Positions 1-6,836 are shown, counted from the stretch's first letter. The stretch: 9,006 nucleotides of DNA from Candidatus Dormiibacterota bacterium (GCA_027451645.1 DAIDIX010000058.1:1-9006), one strand, 5' to 3'. Numbers and translations: made by a program. Notes: generated by a model from the letters alone, not told the origin.

Positions 1-913
1 TGTAGGAGCCAACCGCAAGGCAGAAGGCTGCTGTCACGCAGGAGAGGGTGTTCAGGGCATCTCCACTCGTTGTTGCAAGCGGTGTCGTGACAGGCGATGT
101 TCTCGCAACCCCTTCTGGTGTCCAGACATCAAGGTCATTCCAGAGTGCAGATCCCGAGGTTGTATCTGCAACCAGCAGCATGCACCAGGAGATTCCCGCA
201 CATGATGCAGTGATCAGCTGTGGAGCGCTTCGTGTTCCTGTCCCAGATCGCCCCGGGATCCTGAGAATGTGTCCACTGCTCCACGTAGTGCCAGTGAGCG
301 TGCTCCACCATGTAGCAGAACAGCCTCCACTACAGCCCTCTGTCTCACTGGACGTGCCAAATGCAATGCAGTTGGTCCCACTGCATGAGGCAGCATCAAT
401 TGACTCCGAGATACAGGATGGACCATATATGGCTGTGCACGACATGCCGGGCTCACAACCCGGCACAGTAGAGCACTTGGCAGTAGGTACTGTGAGCTCA
501 GGAAGACTTTCTGCACTCCAACGTGTTCCATTCCAGAGATATGAAACACTTCCGTACGCAAGACAGTACGTAGGCGATGCACAGCTCACACCACCGAAGT
601 CTGGACTGCTGATGCCGGAACCTTGGAGCGTGAGCGCAGTCGACCATGTCGAGCCATTCCAGCTGAGAAGAACTGCTTCATTTTCTCCAAAGCTTCCTGC
701 AGCCACACAGTAGGTGGAAGAAGGACAGCTCACATATGGAAATGCTGCAGTTGGATACTGTGCACCAGTTGGTCCCCATTGGAACACCCACTTTGCAGGC
801 ACGATTGTCCTGGACTGCGCCTGCACGCTTCCCAGTGGAAGGAGAAGACTGAGCACACCCAGCACAGTGCAAGCCATCCTGAAGCGTGCCCCTCCGAACT
901 GCCGCACATTCAT
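1..913 (-). CDS. Exported cysteine-pair repeat protein, 3' end outside window
   Basis: An open frame of 304 codons starts at ATG 913 and runs off the left edge without a stop. The N-terminus is a signal peptide: basic residues, a hydrophobic stretch at about 13-29, and a likely cleavage after V-Q-A (residues 30-32). The mature part repeats C-x5-C followed by W-N-G-x-x-W. Pairs lie at residues 63/69, 111/117, 147/153, 238/244 and 292/298, with a shorter C-x4-C at 177/182. Extra cysteines at 153-200 (C-S-G-G-C and others) suggest an inserted, disulfide-rich segment. Its ATG overlaps the TGA of the upstream gene (ATGA, 910-913), so the two are probably co-translated and may act as a pair at the cell surface. 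Repeats of this kind are common in uncharacterised secreted actinobacterial proteins and suggest a beta-propeller. Binding partner and function are unknown. A C-terminal anchor, if present, lies outside the window. The long plus-strand frame at 48-713 is its antisense shadow. Confidence 0.82.
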   Translation of the reverse strand, partial: MNVRQFGGARFRMACTVLGVLSLLLPLGSVQAQSRTIVPAKWVFQWGPTGAQYPTAAFPYVSCPSSTYCVAAGSFGENEAVLLSWNGSTWSTALTLQGSGISSPDFGGVSCASPTYCLAYGSVSYLWNGTRWSAESLPELTVPTAKCSTVPGCEPGMSCTAIYGPSCISESIDAASCSGTNCIAFGTSSETEGCSGGCSATWWSTLTGTTWSSGHILRIPGRSGTGTRSAPQLITASCAGISWCMLLVADTTSGSALWNDLDVWTPEGVARTSPVTTPLATTSGDALNTLSCVTAAFCLAVGSY

Positions 914-2202
914 GATACCCGTCGCCTCCTCGCAAACTCAGCCCCTGCTCCAATCAGCACTGCGCACATGACGAGTGCCGAGAGAATGAACGTCCAGTTC
1001 CAGGGTGCTGGAACCGTGATTCGCACGAGCCTTTCAGTACAGCTGCTGCATGAGGAGACAAGAAGCGAACATGCAGTCTCTGTCTCACAGGGAGCCGAGA
1101 GCGCATCAGCCTCACCCACCTTCTCCATCAGGGTCACCTTTCCAGATCCTGTATTGAGCTTGAGAATCTCCGCTGGACGCGCGAGGTACGTTTCAGCAGG
1201 AATAGTGGCTATGCAGTATTCCGTTGAAGGACATGAAACATATGCACCTACCTGCCCAAGAGGGAAGGTAGGGAGATCTGTTGTGTGCCAGCTGGTCCCG
1301 GAGAGTGTTGCAAAGAACGCGATCTCCTTGTCATGCAAGCCATTCTGGATAGTCGGCGTTTCTGTTCCCAGCACAGTACAGCTGGTGGAATCCGTGCAGA
1401 AGATGCTCTGATATTCAGGAACATACCCATGTGGAGCAGGCTGTGGAGTCAGCATTGTCCAGCGCGTGCCTGTGAGTGCTAGGAGCCTGGCTCCACTTGC
1501 CCAGAATGGCAGGTAGTTCGATTCTGCAATGAAAGCGCAGTCCAAAACCCCTGTGCACGACATTCCGGAAAAGCCATATCCTGCAGGGAGTTTGGGGAGC
1601 GTGAGCGCACGCCACGTCCTCCCATTCCACTCTGCAGATTCTGGGACAGTCTGGACAGCATCACGGAATCCGCCAGATGCATTTCCTGCAGCCAGGCAGA
1701 AAGTGGATGATAGGCAGCTGAGGGAATCAAGGTACGTTCCAAGATACCCCGTATTGAGCTGGATATCCTTCCTGACCCATGCTTTCCCATTCCAGAGCTC
1801 GGAAAATGTCGCCCCCCCTCCCTGACTCCTTCCAAGAGCCATGCACCAGATTGGCGACAGACAGGTGACTGTGGAGAGATTCCATGGCCCATGCACATTA
1901 TCCGCAAGTGGAAAATCAGCAAGGTGCCACTCTGCTCCATTCCACTGGGCTGCCACTCCGAAGCTGAAATACGCCCTGTTCGTATAAGTGCCCACTGCCA
2001 TGCAGAAGTCCTGTGAGGTGCAGGAGATTGCGCTGTAACGGGTTGACCCGTAGGAGGTTGGTACGGGAAGCGTCCTCCCTGCAGCCTGCTCCAGGGACTT
2101 TGCAGAGGCCAGCTGGACATTTCCTGCGAAGCACACGATGCCAAGTACAGTCGCCAAGATGACACTGAGGGAAAGACGTAGGGAACGACGGGTCATGACC
2201 AC
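910..2202 (-). CDS. Membrane-anchored secreted protein with seven C-x5-C repeats (probable beta-propeller)
   Basis: This encodes 430 residues from GTG 2202; an in-frame ATG at 2196 is an alternative start. No strong ribosome site is visible: GGGA lies 8 bases before the GTG. A basic N-terminus (R-R-S-L-R) and a hydrophobic stretch at about 9-28 form a signal peptide ending near A-S-A (32-34). Seven C-x5-C motifs begin at residues 61, 114, 163, 216, 269, 324 and 372, a period of 48-55 residues. The early ones are followed by hydrophobic-x-G and then W-N-G-x-x-W. Seven repeats of about 50 residues fit a seven-bladed propeller facing the outside. Residues about 402-422 form a membrane helix followed by R-R-R-R, so the protein is anchored with a short cytoplasmic tail. 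Two further cysteines at 385 and 388 lie just before the helix. The following gene has a similar architecture and overlaps by four bases. The family is recognisable but its role is unknown; adhesion, sensing or envelope binding are guesses. Confidence 0.88.
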   Translation of the reverse strand: MVMTRRSLRLSLSVILATVLGIVCFAGNVQLASAKSLEQAAGRTLPVPTSYGSTRYSAISCTSQDFCMAVGTYTNRAYFSFGVAAQWNGAEWHLADFPLADNVHGPWNLSTVTCLSPIWCMALGRSQGGGATFSELWNGKAWVRKDIQLNTGYLGTYLDSLSCLSSTFCLAAGNASGGFRDAVQTVPESAEWNGRTWRALTLPKLPAGYGFSGMSCTGVLDCAFIAESNYLPFWASGARLLALTGTRWTMLTPQPAPHGYVPEYQSIFCTDSTSCTVLGTETPTIQNGLHDKEIAFFATLSGTSWHTTDLPTFPLGQVGAYVSCPSTEYCIATIPAETYLARPAEILKLNTGSGKVTLMEKVGEADALSAPCETETACSLLVSSCSSCTERLVRITVPAPWNWTFILSALVMCAVLIGAGAEFARRRRVS

Positions 2203-2247
2203 ATGCTACATCCCAGTAATCCTGTGGACAGAGAATGCTGCATGTGC

Positions 2248-2264
2248 TGTCACATGGAGTGACA
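2248..2264. promoter_or_regulatory. Inverted repeat upstream of the repeat-protein pair
   Basis: TGTCAC-ATGGA-GTGACA is a perfect 6-base inverted repeat with a 5-base spacer. It lies in the 80-base gap between the end of cysN and the start of the exported-protein gene at 2202. It has the size and symmetry of a dimeric-regulator operator. It is less likely to be the cysN terminator, because the stem is short and no T-run follows on the minus strand. A TTGTCA hexamer (2265-2260, minus strand) overlaps it and could be a -35, but no good -10 sits at the right distance. Confidence 0.3.
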
Positions 2265-2282
2265 AAGCACCATACAGCACTG

Positions 2283-3608
2283 CTACCGGGCGAAGGTATC
2301 CACCCCAAGAAGTCCACATCCGCAGGTGTCGCCCGTTACAGGATCAATGAGGATGAGGCTTCCCATGCCTTTGCACGCTGAGTACGCGTCATAAACGATC
2401 GGTTCAGCAGTCTGAACTTTCACCACACCGATTCCATGCTCCTCGATGGAGTCGTACGGTACTACGGATCTCGCCTCAAGATCCACCACTCCTGCCACTT
2501 CCGTCACTCGGGTCTGGGTTTCCTTTGTGGAATGCCGAAGGACATACCTCTTTCCTGCAACGAGTGGCTGGGGAGCAAACCAGAGTACGGTCACCTCAAG
2601 TTCACGAGATGTCGAGGGGAGAGATCCGGCTGCAATCGTGTCACCACGGGAGACATCGATGTCCTCAGCAAGTGTGATGCGTGCAGCATCACCTGGAAGA
2701 GCCGTGCCTTCTCGTCCGTTGCAGGTGACAACTGCAGCAACTGTCGCCTCAACTCCACGAGGAAGGACAGTCACCCTGTCGCCAGTACACAGCGGATCTC
2801 CAAGAACCATGCCTGCATACTCCCTTCCACCATTTTCGGACCGGATTGTCCATTGGACTGGAAATCTGGCACCACCTGCTGATGAAGCACGTGCAGATGC
2901 TCCGGGAAGACTGTCCACAGCGGAAAATACACTGGGACCGGAATACCACGGTGCCTTCCTCGAACTTCCCACAACATTGTCTCCGTACAGCGCAGAGATG
3001 GGGACGATAATCAGTGTCGGGATGCCAAGCTCCTCTGCATATTCCTGAAGCTCTTCCGCAACGGATGCAAACGCCTCCTGTCTCCAGTCGACCCTGTCCA
3101 TCTTGTTCACAGCTGCAACCACGGCAGTGATGCCCATGAGTCTTGCTATGGCCAGGTGACGTTTCGTCTGTTCCCGTATGCCTTTCTCCACATCGACCAC
3201 CATCACAGCTGCATCAGCAGTGGATGCGCCCGTAGCCATGTTCCGTGTGTACTCCACATGGCCAGGACAGTCCGCAATGATAAGTTTCCGTGTGGATGTT
3301 GCAGCGTATCTGTATGCGACATCGATAGTGATGCCCTGCTCCCGCTCTGCCTTGAGGCCGTCTGTCACATACGCGAGTTCCACCCCTGCAACTCCCCGGC
3401 GTGCACTCGCCTCTGCCACAGCCTGCATCTGGTCCCGGAATAGCTGCTTTGTATCATGGAGAAACCTTCCAATGAGCGTTGACTTTCCATCATCGACTGA
3501 GCCAATCGCTGCAATGTGAAGAAGCGGTGCAGTATCAGTGGTGGCGCCTTTCGCTGCTGATCCAGTGGACTGCTGTCTGGAGAGTGGCCTTTTAGAAGTA
3601 CCCTTCAC
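2283..3608 (-). CDS. cysN: Sulfate adenylyltransferase subunit 1 (GTPase subunit of ATP sulfurylase)
   Basis: CysN is the GTP-hydrolysing partner of CysD. Together they make adenosine 5'-phosphosulfate (APS) and pyrophosphate from sulfate and ATP in the cytoplasm. Counting from GTG 3608 (441 residues), the GTPase motifs are G-S-V-D-D-G-K-S at 36-43, G-I-T-I-D at 92-96, D-C-P-G-H at 113-117, N-K-M-D at 168-171 and S-A-L at 205-207. Beta-barrel domains as in elongation factors follow. The length is normal for an unfused CysN, and no APS-kinase (CysC) domain is attached. I chose GTG 3608 because AGGAG (3620-3616) lies 7 bases upstream. The frame stays open to a GTG at 3671, but that start has no well-placed ribosome site and would overlap cysD by 80 bases. 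With GTG 3608 the overlap is 17 bases, typical of a coupled cysDN pair. Residues about 1-28 are a poorly conserved leader before the first strand. The exact start is the only real uncertainty. Confidence 0.95.
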   Translation of the reverse strand: MKGTSKRPLSRQQSTGSAAKGATTDTAPLLHIAAIGSVDDGKSTLIGRFLHDTKQLFRDQMQAVAEASARRGVAGVELAYVTDGLKAEREQGITIDVAYRYAATSTRKLIIADCPGHVEYTRNMATGASTADAAVMVVDVEKGIREQTKRHLAIARLMGITAVVAAVNKMDRVDWRQEAFASVAEELQEYAEELGIPTLIIVPISALYGDNVVGSSRKAPWYSGPSVFSAVDSLPGASARASSAGGARFPVQWTIRSENGGREYAGMVLGDPLCTGDRVTVLPRGVEATVAAVVTCNGREGTALPGDAARITLAEDIDVSRGDTIAAGSLPSTSRELEVTVLWFAPQPLVAGKRYVLRHSTKETQTRVTEVAGVVDLEARSVVPYDSIEEHGIGVVKVQTAEPIVYDAYSACKGMGSLILIDPVTGDTCGCGLLGVDTFAR

Positions 3609-4509
3609 GCTTCCGCTCCTCCATGGCATGTTCGGAGAACCGGTCATCTGCCCGAGTTGCTCCCCGTTCACTCACATCGGACATCTCCACCTCCTGCAGG
3701 ATCTCGTGGATGGTGCTCGCAGTGGAAGGAACAGCTGCAGTACAGGTAGCATCACCAACTGTGCGGAACCTCACAGTCGAACGGGAGGTTGACTCGCTAT
3801 CCCTGGGCTGCAGGAACTCCGTTACTGCAAGCAGCATGTTGTCCCGGGAAACCACTTCCCGCTCATGAGCAAAATACAGCTCTGGAAGGGCTATTGATTC
3901 CTGCTGGATGTACTCCCAGATGTCCCTCTCTGTCCAGTCGGAGATGGGGAACACACGAAGGTGTCTTCCCTGGTTTCTGCTCATGTTGAAGAGATTCCAG
4001 AGTTCTGGCCTCTGATGCCGTGGATCCCACTGCCCAAATGAATCCCGGACAGAGACAATGCGTTCCTTCGCCCGGACTTTGTCCTCATCTCGTCGAGCAC
4101 CTCCAATGAGTGCATCGAACCGGAACTCGTCTATTGCATCAAGAAGTGTCACGCTCTGGAGGCGGTTCCGTGAGACTCCATCTCCAGGGTCTGTGACACG
4201 GCCCATATCAATTGACAGCTGTACTGACGCGACAATGAGTTCCTCTCCAAGCTCCTCCATACGCCTGTCCCGAAACGCAAGCACCTCGGGAAAGTTGTGT
4301 CCTGTATCGACATGGAGCACAGGAAAGGGGAACCTGGCTGGACGAAATGCCTTCTCAGCAAGACGGAGAAGAACAGCAGAATCTTTTCCCCCACTAAACA
4401 GGAGGGCTGGCCGCTCGCAGGTTGCAGCAACCTCCCGGAGGATGTAAATGCTCTGTGACTCGAGAGAATCGAGATGGGATCTGGCTGGGAGCGGATTGGC
4501 GTGTGACAT
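3592..4509 (-). CDS. cysD: Sulfate adenylyltransferase subunit 2 (catalytic subunit of ATP sulfurylase)
   Basis: CysD is the adenylyl-transferring subunit of ATP sulfurylase, an N-type PP-loop ATP pyrophosphatase that works with CysN. From ATG 4509 it has 305 residues, close to the usual 300 or so. Visible signatures are the PP-loop S-G-G-K-D-S at 39-44, H-V-D-T-G-H-N-F-P at 66-74, G-A-R-R-D-E-D-K at 137-144, the F-G-Q-W-D-P block at about 158-163 and the typical C-terminal R-E-G-Y-F. The start is not well resolved. ATG 4509 gives the family-like length but has no clear ribosome site (GAGGAAAG lies about 15 bases away). An in-frame ATG at 4563 would add 18 residues, and the frame is open to 4746 inside the divergent cysH gene. 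The gene runs leftward into cysN and shares the divergent control region with cysH, which suggests joint regulation of sulfate activation and reduction. Identity is certain; the start is moderately certain. Confidence 0.95.
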   Translation of the reverse strand: MSHANPLPARSHLDSLESQSIYILREVAATCERPALLFSGGKDSAVLLRLAEKAFRPARFPFPVLHVDTGHNFPEVLAFRDRRMEELGEELIVASVQLSIDMGRVTDPGDGVSRNRLQSVTLLDAIDEFRFDALIGGARRDEDKVRAKERIVSVRDSFGQWDPRHQRPELWNLFNMSRNQGRHLRVFPISDWTERDIWEYIQQESIALPELYFAHEREVVSRDNMLLAVTEFLQPRDSESTSRSTVRFRTVGDATCTAAVPSTASTIHEILQEVEMSDVSERGATRADDRFSEHAMEERKREGYF

Positions 4510-4627
4510 GGAAGATTTCTTAAGGCTTTCCTCAGATATGAGGTCTCCCCATACCTTTATCATGGTGAACAAGATTGCTCCCTGAGACCCGCCTGAGAAC
4601 CCGGGATGCACCCACAGGAGATCCATG
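4510..4627. promoter_or_regulatory. Divergent cysD / cysH control region
   Basis: This spacer between the two divergent starts must hold the promoters for sulfate activation (leftward) and reduction (rightward). A TATCAT hexamer at 4558-4563 could be a rightward -10, but no convincing -35 accompanies it. GGTCTC (4542-4547) and GAGACC (4584-4589) form a widely spaced 6-base inverted repeat that may be chance. AGGAG at 4616-4620 is the cysH ribosome site: 7 bases before ATG 4628 and only 4 before ATG 4625, which favours 4628 as the start. I see no recognisable riboswitch. Confidence 0.5.
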
Positions 4628-5326
4628 ATGATTCGCCCCGCACCCCGCCATACAGAAGAAGAGCTCAAGACCACGTCTGCATCCTTTGAGAATGCATTTC
4701 CAGAGGAAATCCTCTCCTGGGCAATTGCAGAGTTTGGCAGGGACATCGTCCTTGCATGCTCCTTTCAGGACTGTGTCCTCATAGAGATGGCAACAGCAGT
4801 CGATCCCTCCATCGAAGTAGTCTTTCTCGACACGGAAGCACATTTCCCTGAAACGATGGCATTTGTTGAGACCGTGCGTGCCCACTTCAACCTCAATCTC
4901 ACGATCACCACTCCCCCAGCTGAGGCAGCCAATTGGCCATGCGGTACATCCCGCTGCTGTGAACTGAGAAAGGTAGCCCCACTCAGTTCTGTCCTGGCCG
5001 GGAAGGCTGCCTGGATCACAGCTCTCAAGCGCTGTGATGCCCCAACACGGTCCGATGCACCCATCTGCTCCTTCGACAGCCAGTTCGGCCTCGTGAAAAT
5101 CAATCCCCTTGCCACCTGGTCTGACGACGATGTTGAGGCGTACCGCATCGGACACGATCTCCCTGCACACCCTCTCATTGCCAAGGGGTATCCCTCGATT
5201 GGCTGTGCCCCAACCACTAAGCCCGTAGCTCCAGGAGATCATCCACGCTCAGGACGGTTCATCGGGATGGAGAAGACGGAATGTGGACTCCACTTCCCCT
5301 CCTCCGGGGCTGCATCCGGATCATAG
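4628..5326 (+). CDS. cysH: APS/PAPS reductase (assimilatory), atypical cluster-binding motif
   Basis: CysH reduces activated sulfate to sulfite using thioredoxin-type electrons, the step after CysDN. From ATG 4628 it has 232 residues. It shows F-L-D-T-E-x-H-F-P at about 66-74, C-C at 110-111 followed by E-L-R-K-V-x-P-L, L-K-R-C-D-A-P-T-R at 133-141, W-S-D-x-D-V at about 164-169, and the catalytic tail K-T-E-C-G-L-H with Cys219. The C-C pair and the R-K-V-x-P-L block mark the [4Fe-4S] APS-reductase type, known in mycobacteria, Pseudomonas and plants. In that type the remaining ligands come from C-x-x-C. Here the motif reads G-C-A-P-T-T-K-P-V at 192-200: Cys193 is present, but the second cysteine is Thr196. 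The loop before C-C is also several residues shorter than in the mycobacterial enzyme and carries an extra cysteine (105). The enzyme may use another ligand, bind a weakened cluster, or act without one. No CysC is visible, so APS is the likelier substrate, but this is inference. Confidence 0.92.
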   Translation: MIRPAPRHTEEELKTTSASFENAFPEEILSWAIAEFGRDIVLACSFQDCVLIEMATAVDPSIEVVFLDTEAHFPETMAFVETVRAHFNLNLTITTPPAEAANWPCGTSRCCELRKVAPLSSVLAGKAAWITALKRCDAPTRSDAPICSFDSQFGLVKINPLATWSDDDVEAYRIGHDLPAHPLIAKGYPSIGCAPTTKPVAPGDHPRSGRFIGMEKTECGLHFPSSGAASGS

Positions 5327-5510
5327 GTTCACCTGCAGCAGATTCCCGCATCTGCATCCGTTTCAAGATCAGATCGCACTGCGATACCCACCGAACGCGT
5401 CAAAACTGCCACTGGCAATTTTCCCCTCCAGTCGGTACAATGGTTCAAGGAGTCATATAGGCAGATCGGCAATCGATCTCCTGTCATACTCGCAAGAGAG
5501 GGGAGTGGGT
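5327..5510 (+). promoter_or_regulatory. Leader of the transfer operon: weak promoter candidate and two small inverted repeats
   Basis: This 184-base gap separates cysH from the ParA-like gene. TGGCAA (5413-5418) and TACAAT (5436-5441), spaced by 17 bases, are a plausible but weak promoter pair. ATCGC-ACT-GCGAT (5373-5385) lies upstream of it and AGATCG-GCAAT-CGATCT (5463-5479) lies downstream. Both are perfect short palindromes that could bind a regulator. Neither is followed by a T-run, so I see no intrinsic terminator for cysH. GGGGAG (5500-5505), 5 bases before GTG 5511, is the ribosome site that fixes the start of the next gene. Confidence 0.35.
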
Positions 5511-6479
5511 GTGATTCGTATTCCATGGCTGCATGGGCATAAGTCACCGTCCGATGTGGATCCATCGTGGTATCAGTCGATGGCTGCCGGACATGATGTT
5601 CCCGTTGCGCCTGCTGCACACGGTGCCTGGGGACCAGAGTACTGGCCACAGGAAGTGCGTGAGAACCTCACGACCTGGCCCCCAACATTCAAGGAGCGCC
5701 AGGTCATTGATGCTGTCCGCACACCATGGTCTCAACCAGTTGTCCTGTCCGTCATGGGCAGGAAGCACGGTGTGGGCAAAAGCACTATTGCACGGCTCCT
5801 CCAGCAGATTTATGCACTTCACCGGAATGACACTGTCGTCGTTGTACGGCACAATGCAGTGAAGGAACGTGCAGCAAGCCCGGACCGTGCAGATCTTGTT
5901 CCGGTGGGAAGTTCTCCAGCGACAAGGAGCCATAGTCTCCCTGCTGGCGAGAATCCTTCCTCTCCGGACGCTGCTTATGAAGTGCACGTGATGCCAGGAA
6001 CACGGCTTGCCATAGCAGATGCTCCATCATCACCGTCAGAGGTCCGCGAGCTTCTTGCACGGCTCAGGAAGGAGTACGCACTCGTCATTTGCGACATCGA
6101 GGACTCGACGCCCGAAGCATCAGTTTTCGCCTACCTCTCACAGAGTACGCAGATTCTCATGGTTGCAACTCCAAGCATCGATGGAGTCTACGCAGCATCC
6201 TCATCCCTTTCGTGGCTACGGGAGCAGGGGTTTCGCGAGCTCAGTGACAAGGCGATCGTCTGCATCAACCAGATTCGGGCCATTCCTTTCAGCACACTCG
6301 TTTCAATCACTCGGTATTTCCAGCAGCATCACCGCACAGTTGTGCGGGTAGTCTGGGACAGGGCAATTGCCAATGATGTCCATGTCCCAGATCTCGACTC
6401 TCTCCTGCCCACCACAAGGACAGGACTCTATGAGCTTGCTGCTGCTGTCGCAACTCAAAGTTGTTATTCGCATGCATAA
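5511..6479 (+). CDS. ParA/MinD-like P-loop ATPase of the transfer operon
   Basis: This encodes 322 residues from GTG 5511, chosen for the strong GGGGAG ribosome site 5 bases upstream. The same frame reaches back to an ATG at 5283 inside cysH, which is unlikely as a start. An N-terminal region of about 75 residues, ending in V-R-T-P-W, precedes a P-loop at 83-92 (G-R-K-H-G-V-G-K-S-T). This keeps the signature lysine of the deviant Walker A of ParA/MinD proteins, but the usual G-G is H-G. The Walker B-like segment is L-V-I-C-D at 191-195. The following block (S-I-D-G-V-Y-A-A-S-S-S-L-S-W-L at 222-236, then I-V-C-I-N-Q-I-R at 249-256) matches, from memory, the MinD-like ATPases found beside actinobacterial secretion and conjugation genes. 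Such proteins are thought to position or assemble the machinery; the actual role here is unknown. It leads a same-strand run with the three genes that follow. The region 113-160, between the P-loop domain and the next strand, looks variable and poorly conserved. Confidence 0.85.
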   Translation: MIRIPWLHGHKSPSDVDPSWYQSMAAGHDVPVAPAAHGAWGPEYWPQEVRENLTTWPPTFKERQVIDAVRTPWSQPVVLSVMGRKHGVGKSTIARLLQQIYALHRNDTVVVVRHNAVKERAASPDRADLVPVGSSPATRSHSLPAGENPSSPDAAYEVHVMPGTRLAIADAPSSPSEVRELLARLRKEYALVICDIEDSTPEASVFAYLSQSTQILMVATPSIDGVYAASSSLSWLREQGFRELSDKAIVCINQIRAIPFSTLVSITRYFQQHHRTVVRVVWDRAIANDVHVPDLDSLLPTTRTGLYELAAAVATQSCYSHA

Positions 6480-6529
6480 TCAGGTATTACAGAAGGATAG
6501 TTTTTTGTCTCGACAAGGAGGACGGGAAC

Positions 6530-6817
6530 ATGTGGGTATTGGGTGATGTGAGCTGGACACCAAATCCCAGCGCTTTGCCAGGGTTCGGAACACTGCAGGG
6601 TATAACCAATGCAGTGGGTGCATATGCACTGCTCGGATGCCTGGTGGCAATTATTGGTGGAGGTGTTGCCTGGGCAGCCGGCTCGAGTTCGGCAAATGCA
6701 CAGGTTGCAGCAATGGGGAAGAAGACCGTTGCAGGAGCCATCGTTGGAGCACTCATCATTGGTGCATCCTCGATCCTGATCAACTTCTTCTACCACACAG
6801 GTCAGACGCTGCACTAA
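6530..6817 (+). CDS. Small two-helix membrane protein, DUF6112/VirB2-like
   Basis: This encodes 95 residues. ATG 6530 has an excellent ribosome site (AAGGAGG, 6515-6521, 8 bases away); the same frame opens earlier at 6461, inside the previous gene, without such support. Two hydrophobic helices at about 29-50 (rich in G, ending near W48) and 66-87 are separated by a short polar loop with M-G-K-K at 62-65. About 28 residues precede the first helix, and no cleavable signal is obvious. Size, topology and position (after a MinD-like ATPase, before a TrbL-like protein) match the small DUF6112-type proteins of actinobacterial integrative elements. In layout they also resemble VirB2/TrbC pilins. A pilin-like or channel subunit role is inference. 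The strong ribosome site and the hairpin that follows would fit a product needed in larger amount than its neighbours. Confidence 0.8.
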   Translation: MWVLGDVSWTPNPSALPGFGTLQGITNAVGAYALLGCLVAIIGGGVAWAAGSSSANAQVAAMGKKTVAGAIVGALIIGASSILINFFYHTGQTLH

Positions 6818-6836
6818 GCCAATTACGCAGTTGTAC

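Noticed and set aside
48..713. Open plus-strand frame of 221 codons
   Set aside because: It is antisense to the exported repeat protein on the minus strand, whose signal peptide, repeats and ATGA coupling are convincing. The plus frame shows no domain or ribosome site.
623..1411. Open plus-strand frame of 262 codons
   Set aside because: It runs across two minus-strand genes and their overlap, and its protein has no recognisable features.
1479..2165. Minus-strand frame of 228 codons
   Set aside because: It is a shifted reading of the seven-repeat protein; the repeat periodicity exists only in the other frame.
2446..3048. Plus-strand frame of 200 codons
   Set aside because: It lies fully antisense to cysN, whose GTPase motifs fix the coding strand.
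4510..4746. Long N-terminal extension of CysD
   Set aside because: The frame is open, but it would overlap cysH. The added residues have no family similarity, and ATG 4509 already gives the usual length.
4532..5242. Minus-strand frame of 236 codons
   Set aside because: It is antisense to cysH and spans the divergent control region; cysH motifs on the plus strand are unambiguous.
5373..5385. Intrinsic terminator of cysH
   Set aside because: The stem is only five pairs and no T-run follows, so it was kept only as a possible operator.
5283..5510. N-terminal extension of the ParA-like protein from ATG 5283
   Set aside because: It would overlap cysH by 44 bases and lacks a ribosome site. GTG 5511 has GGGGAG at good spacing.
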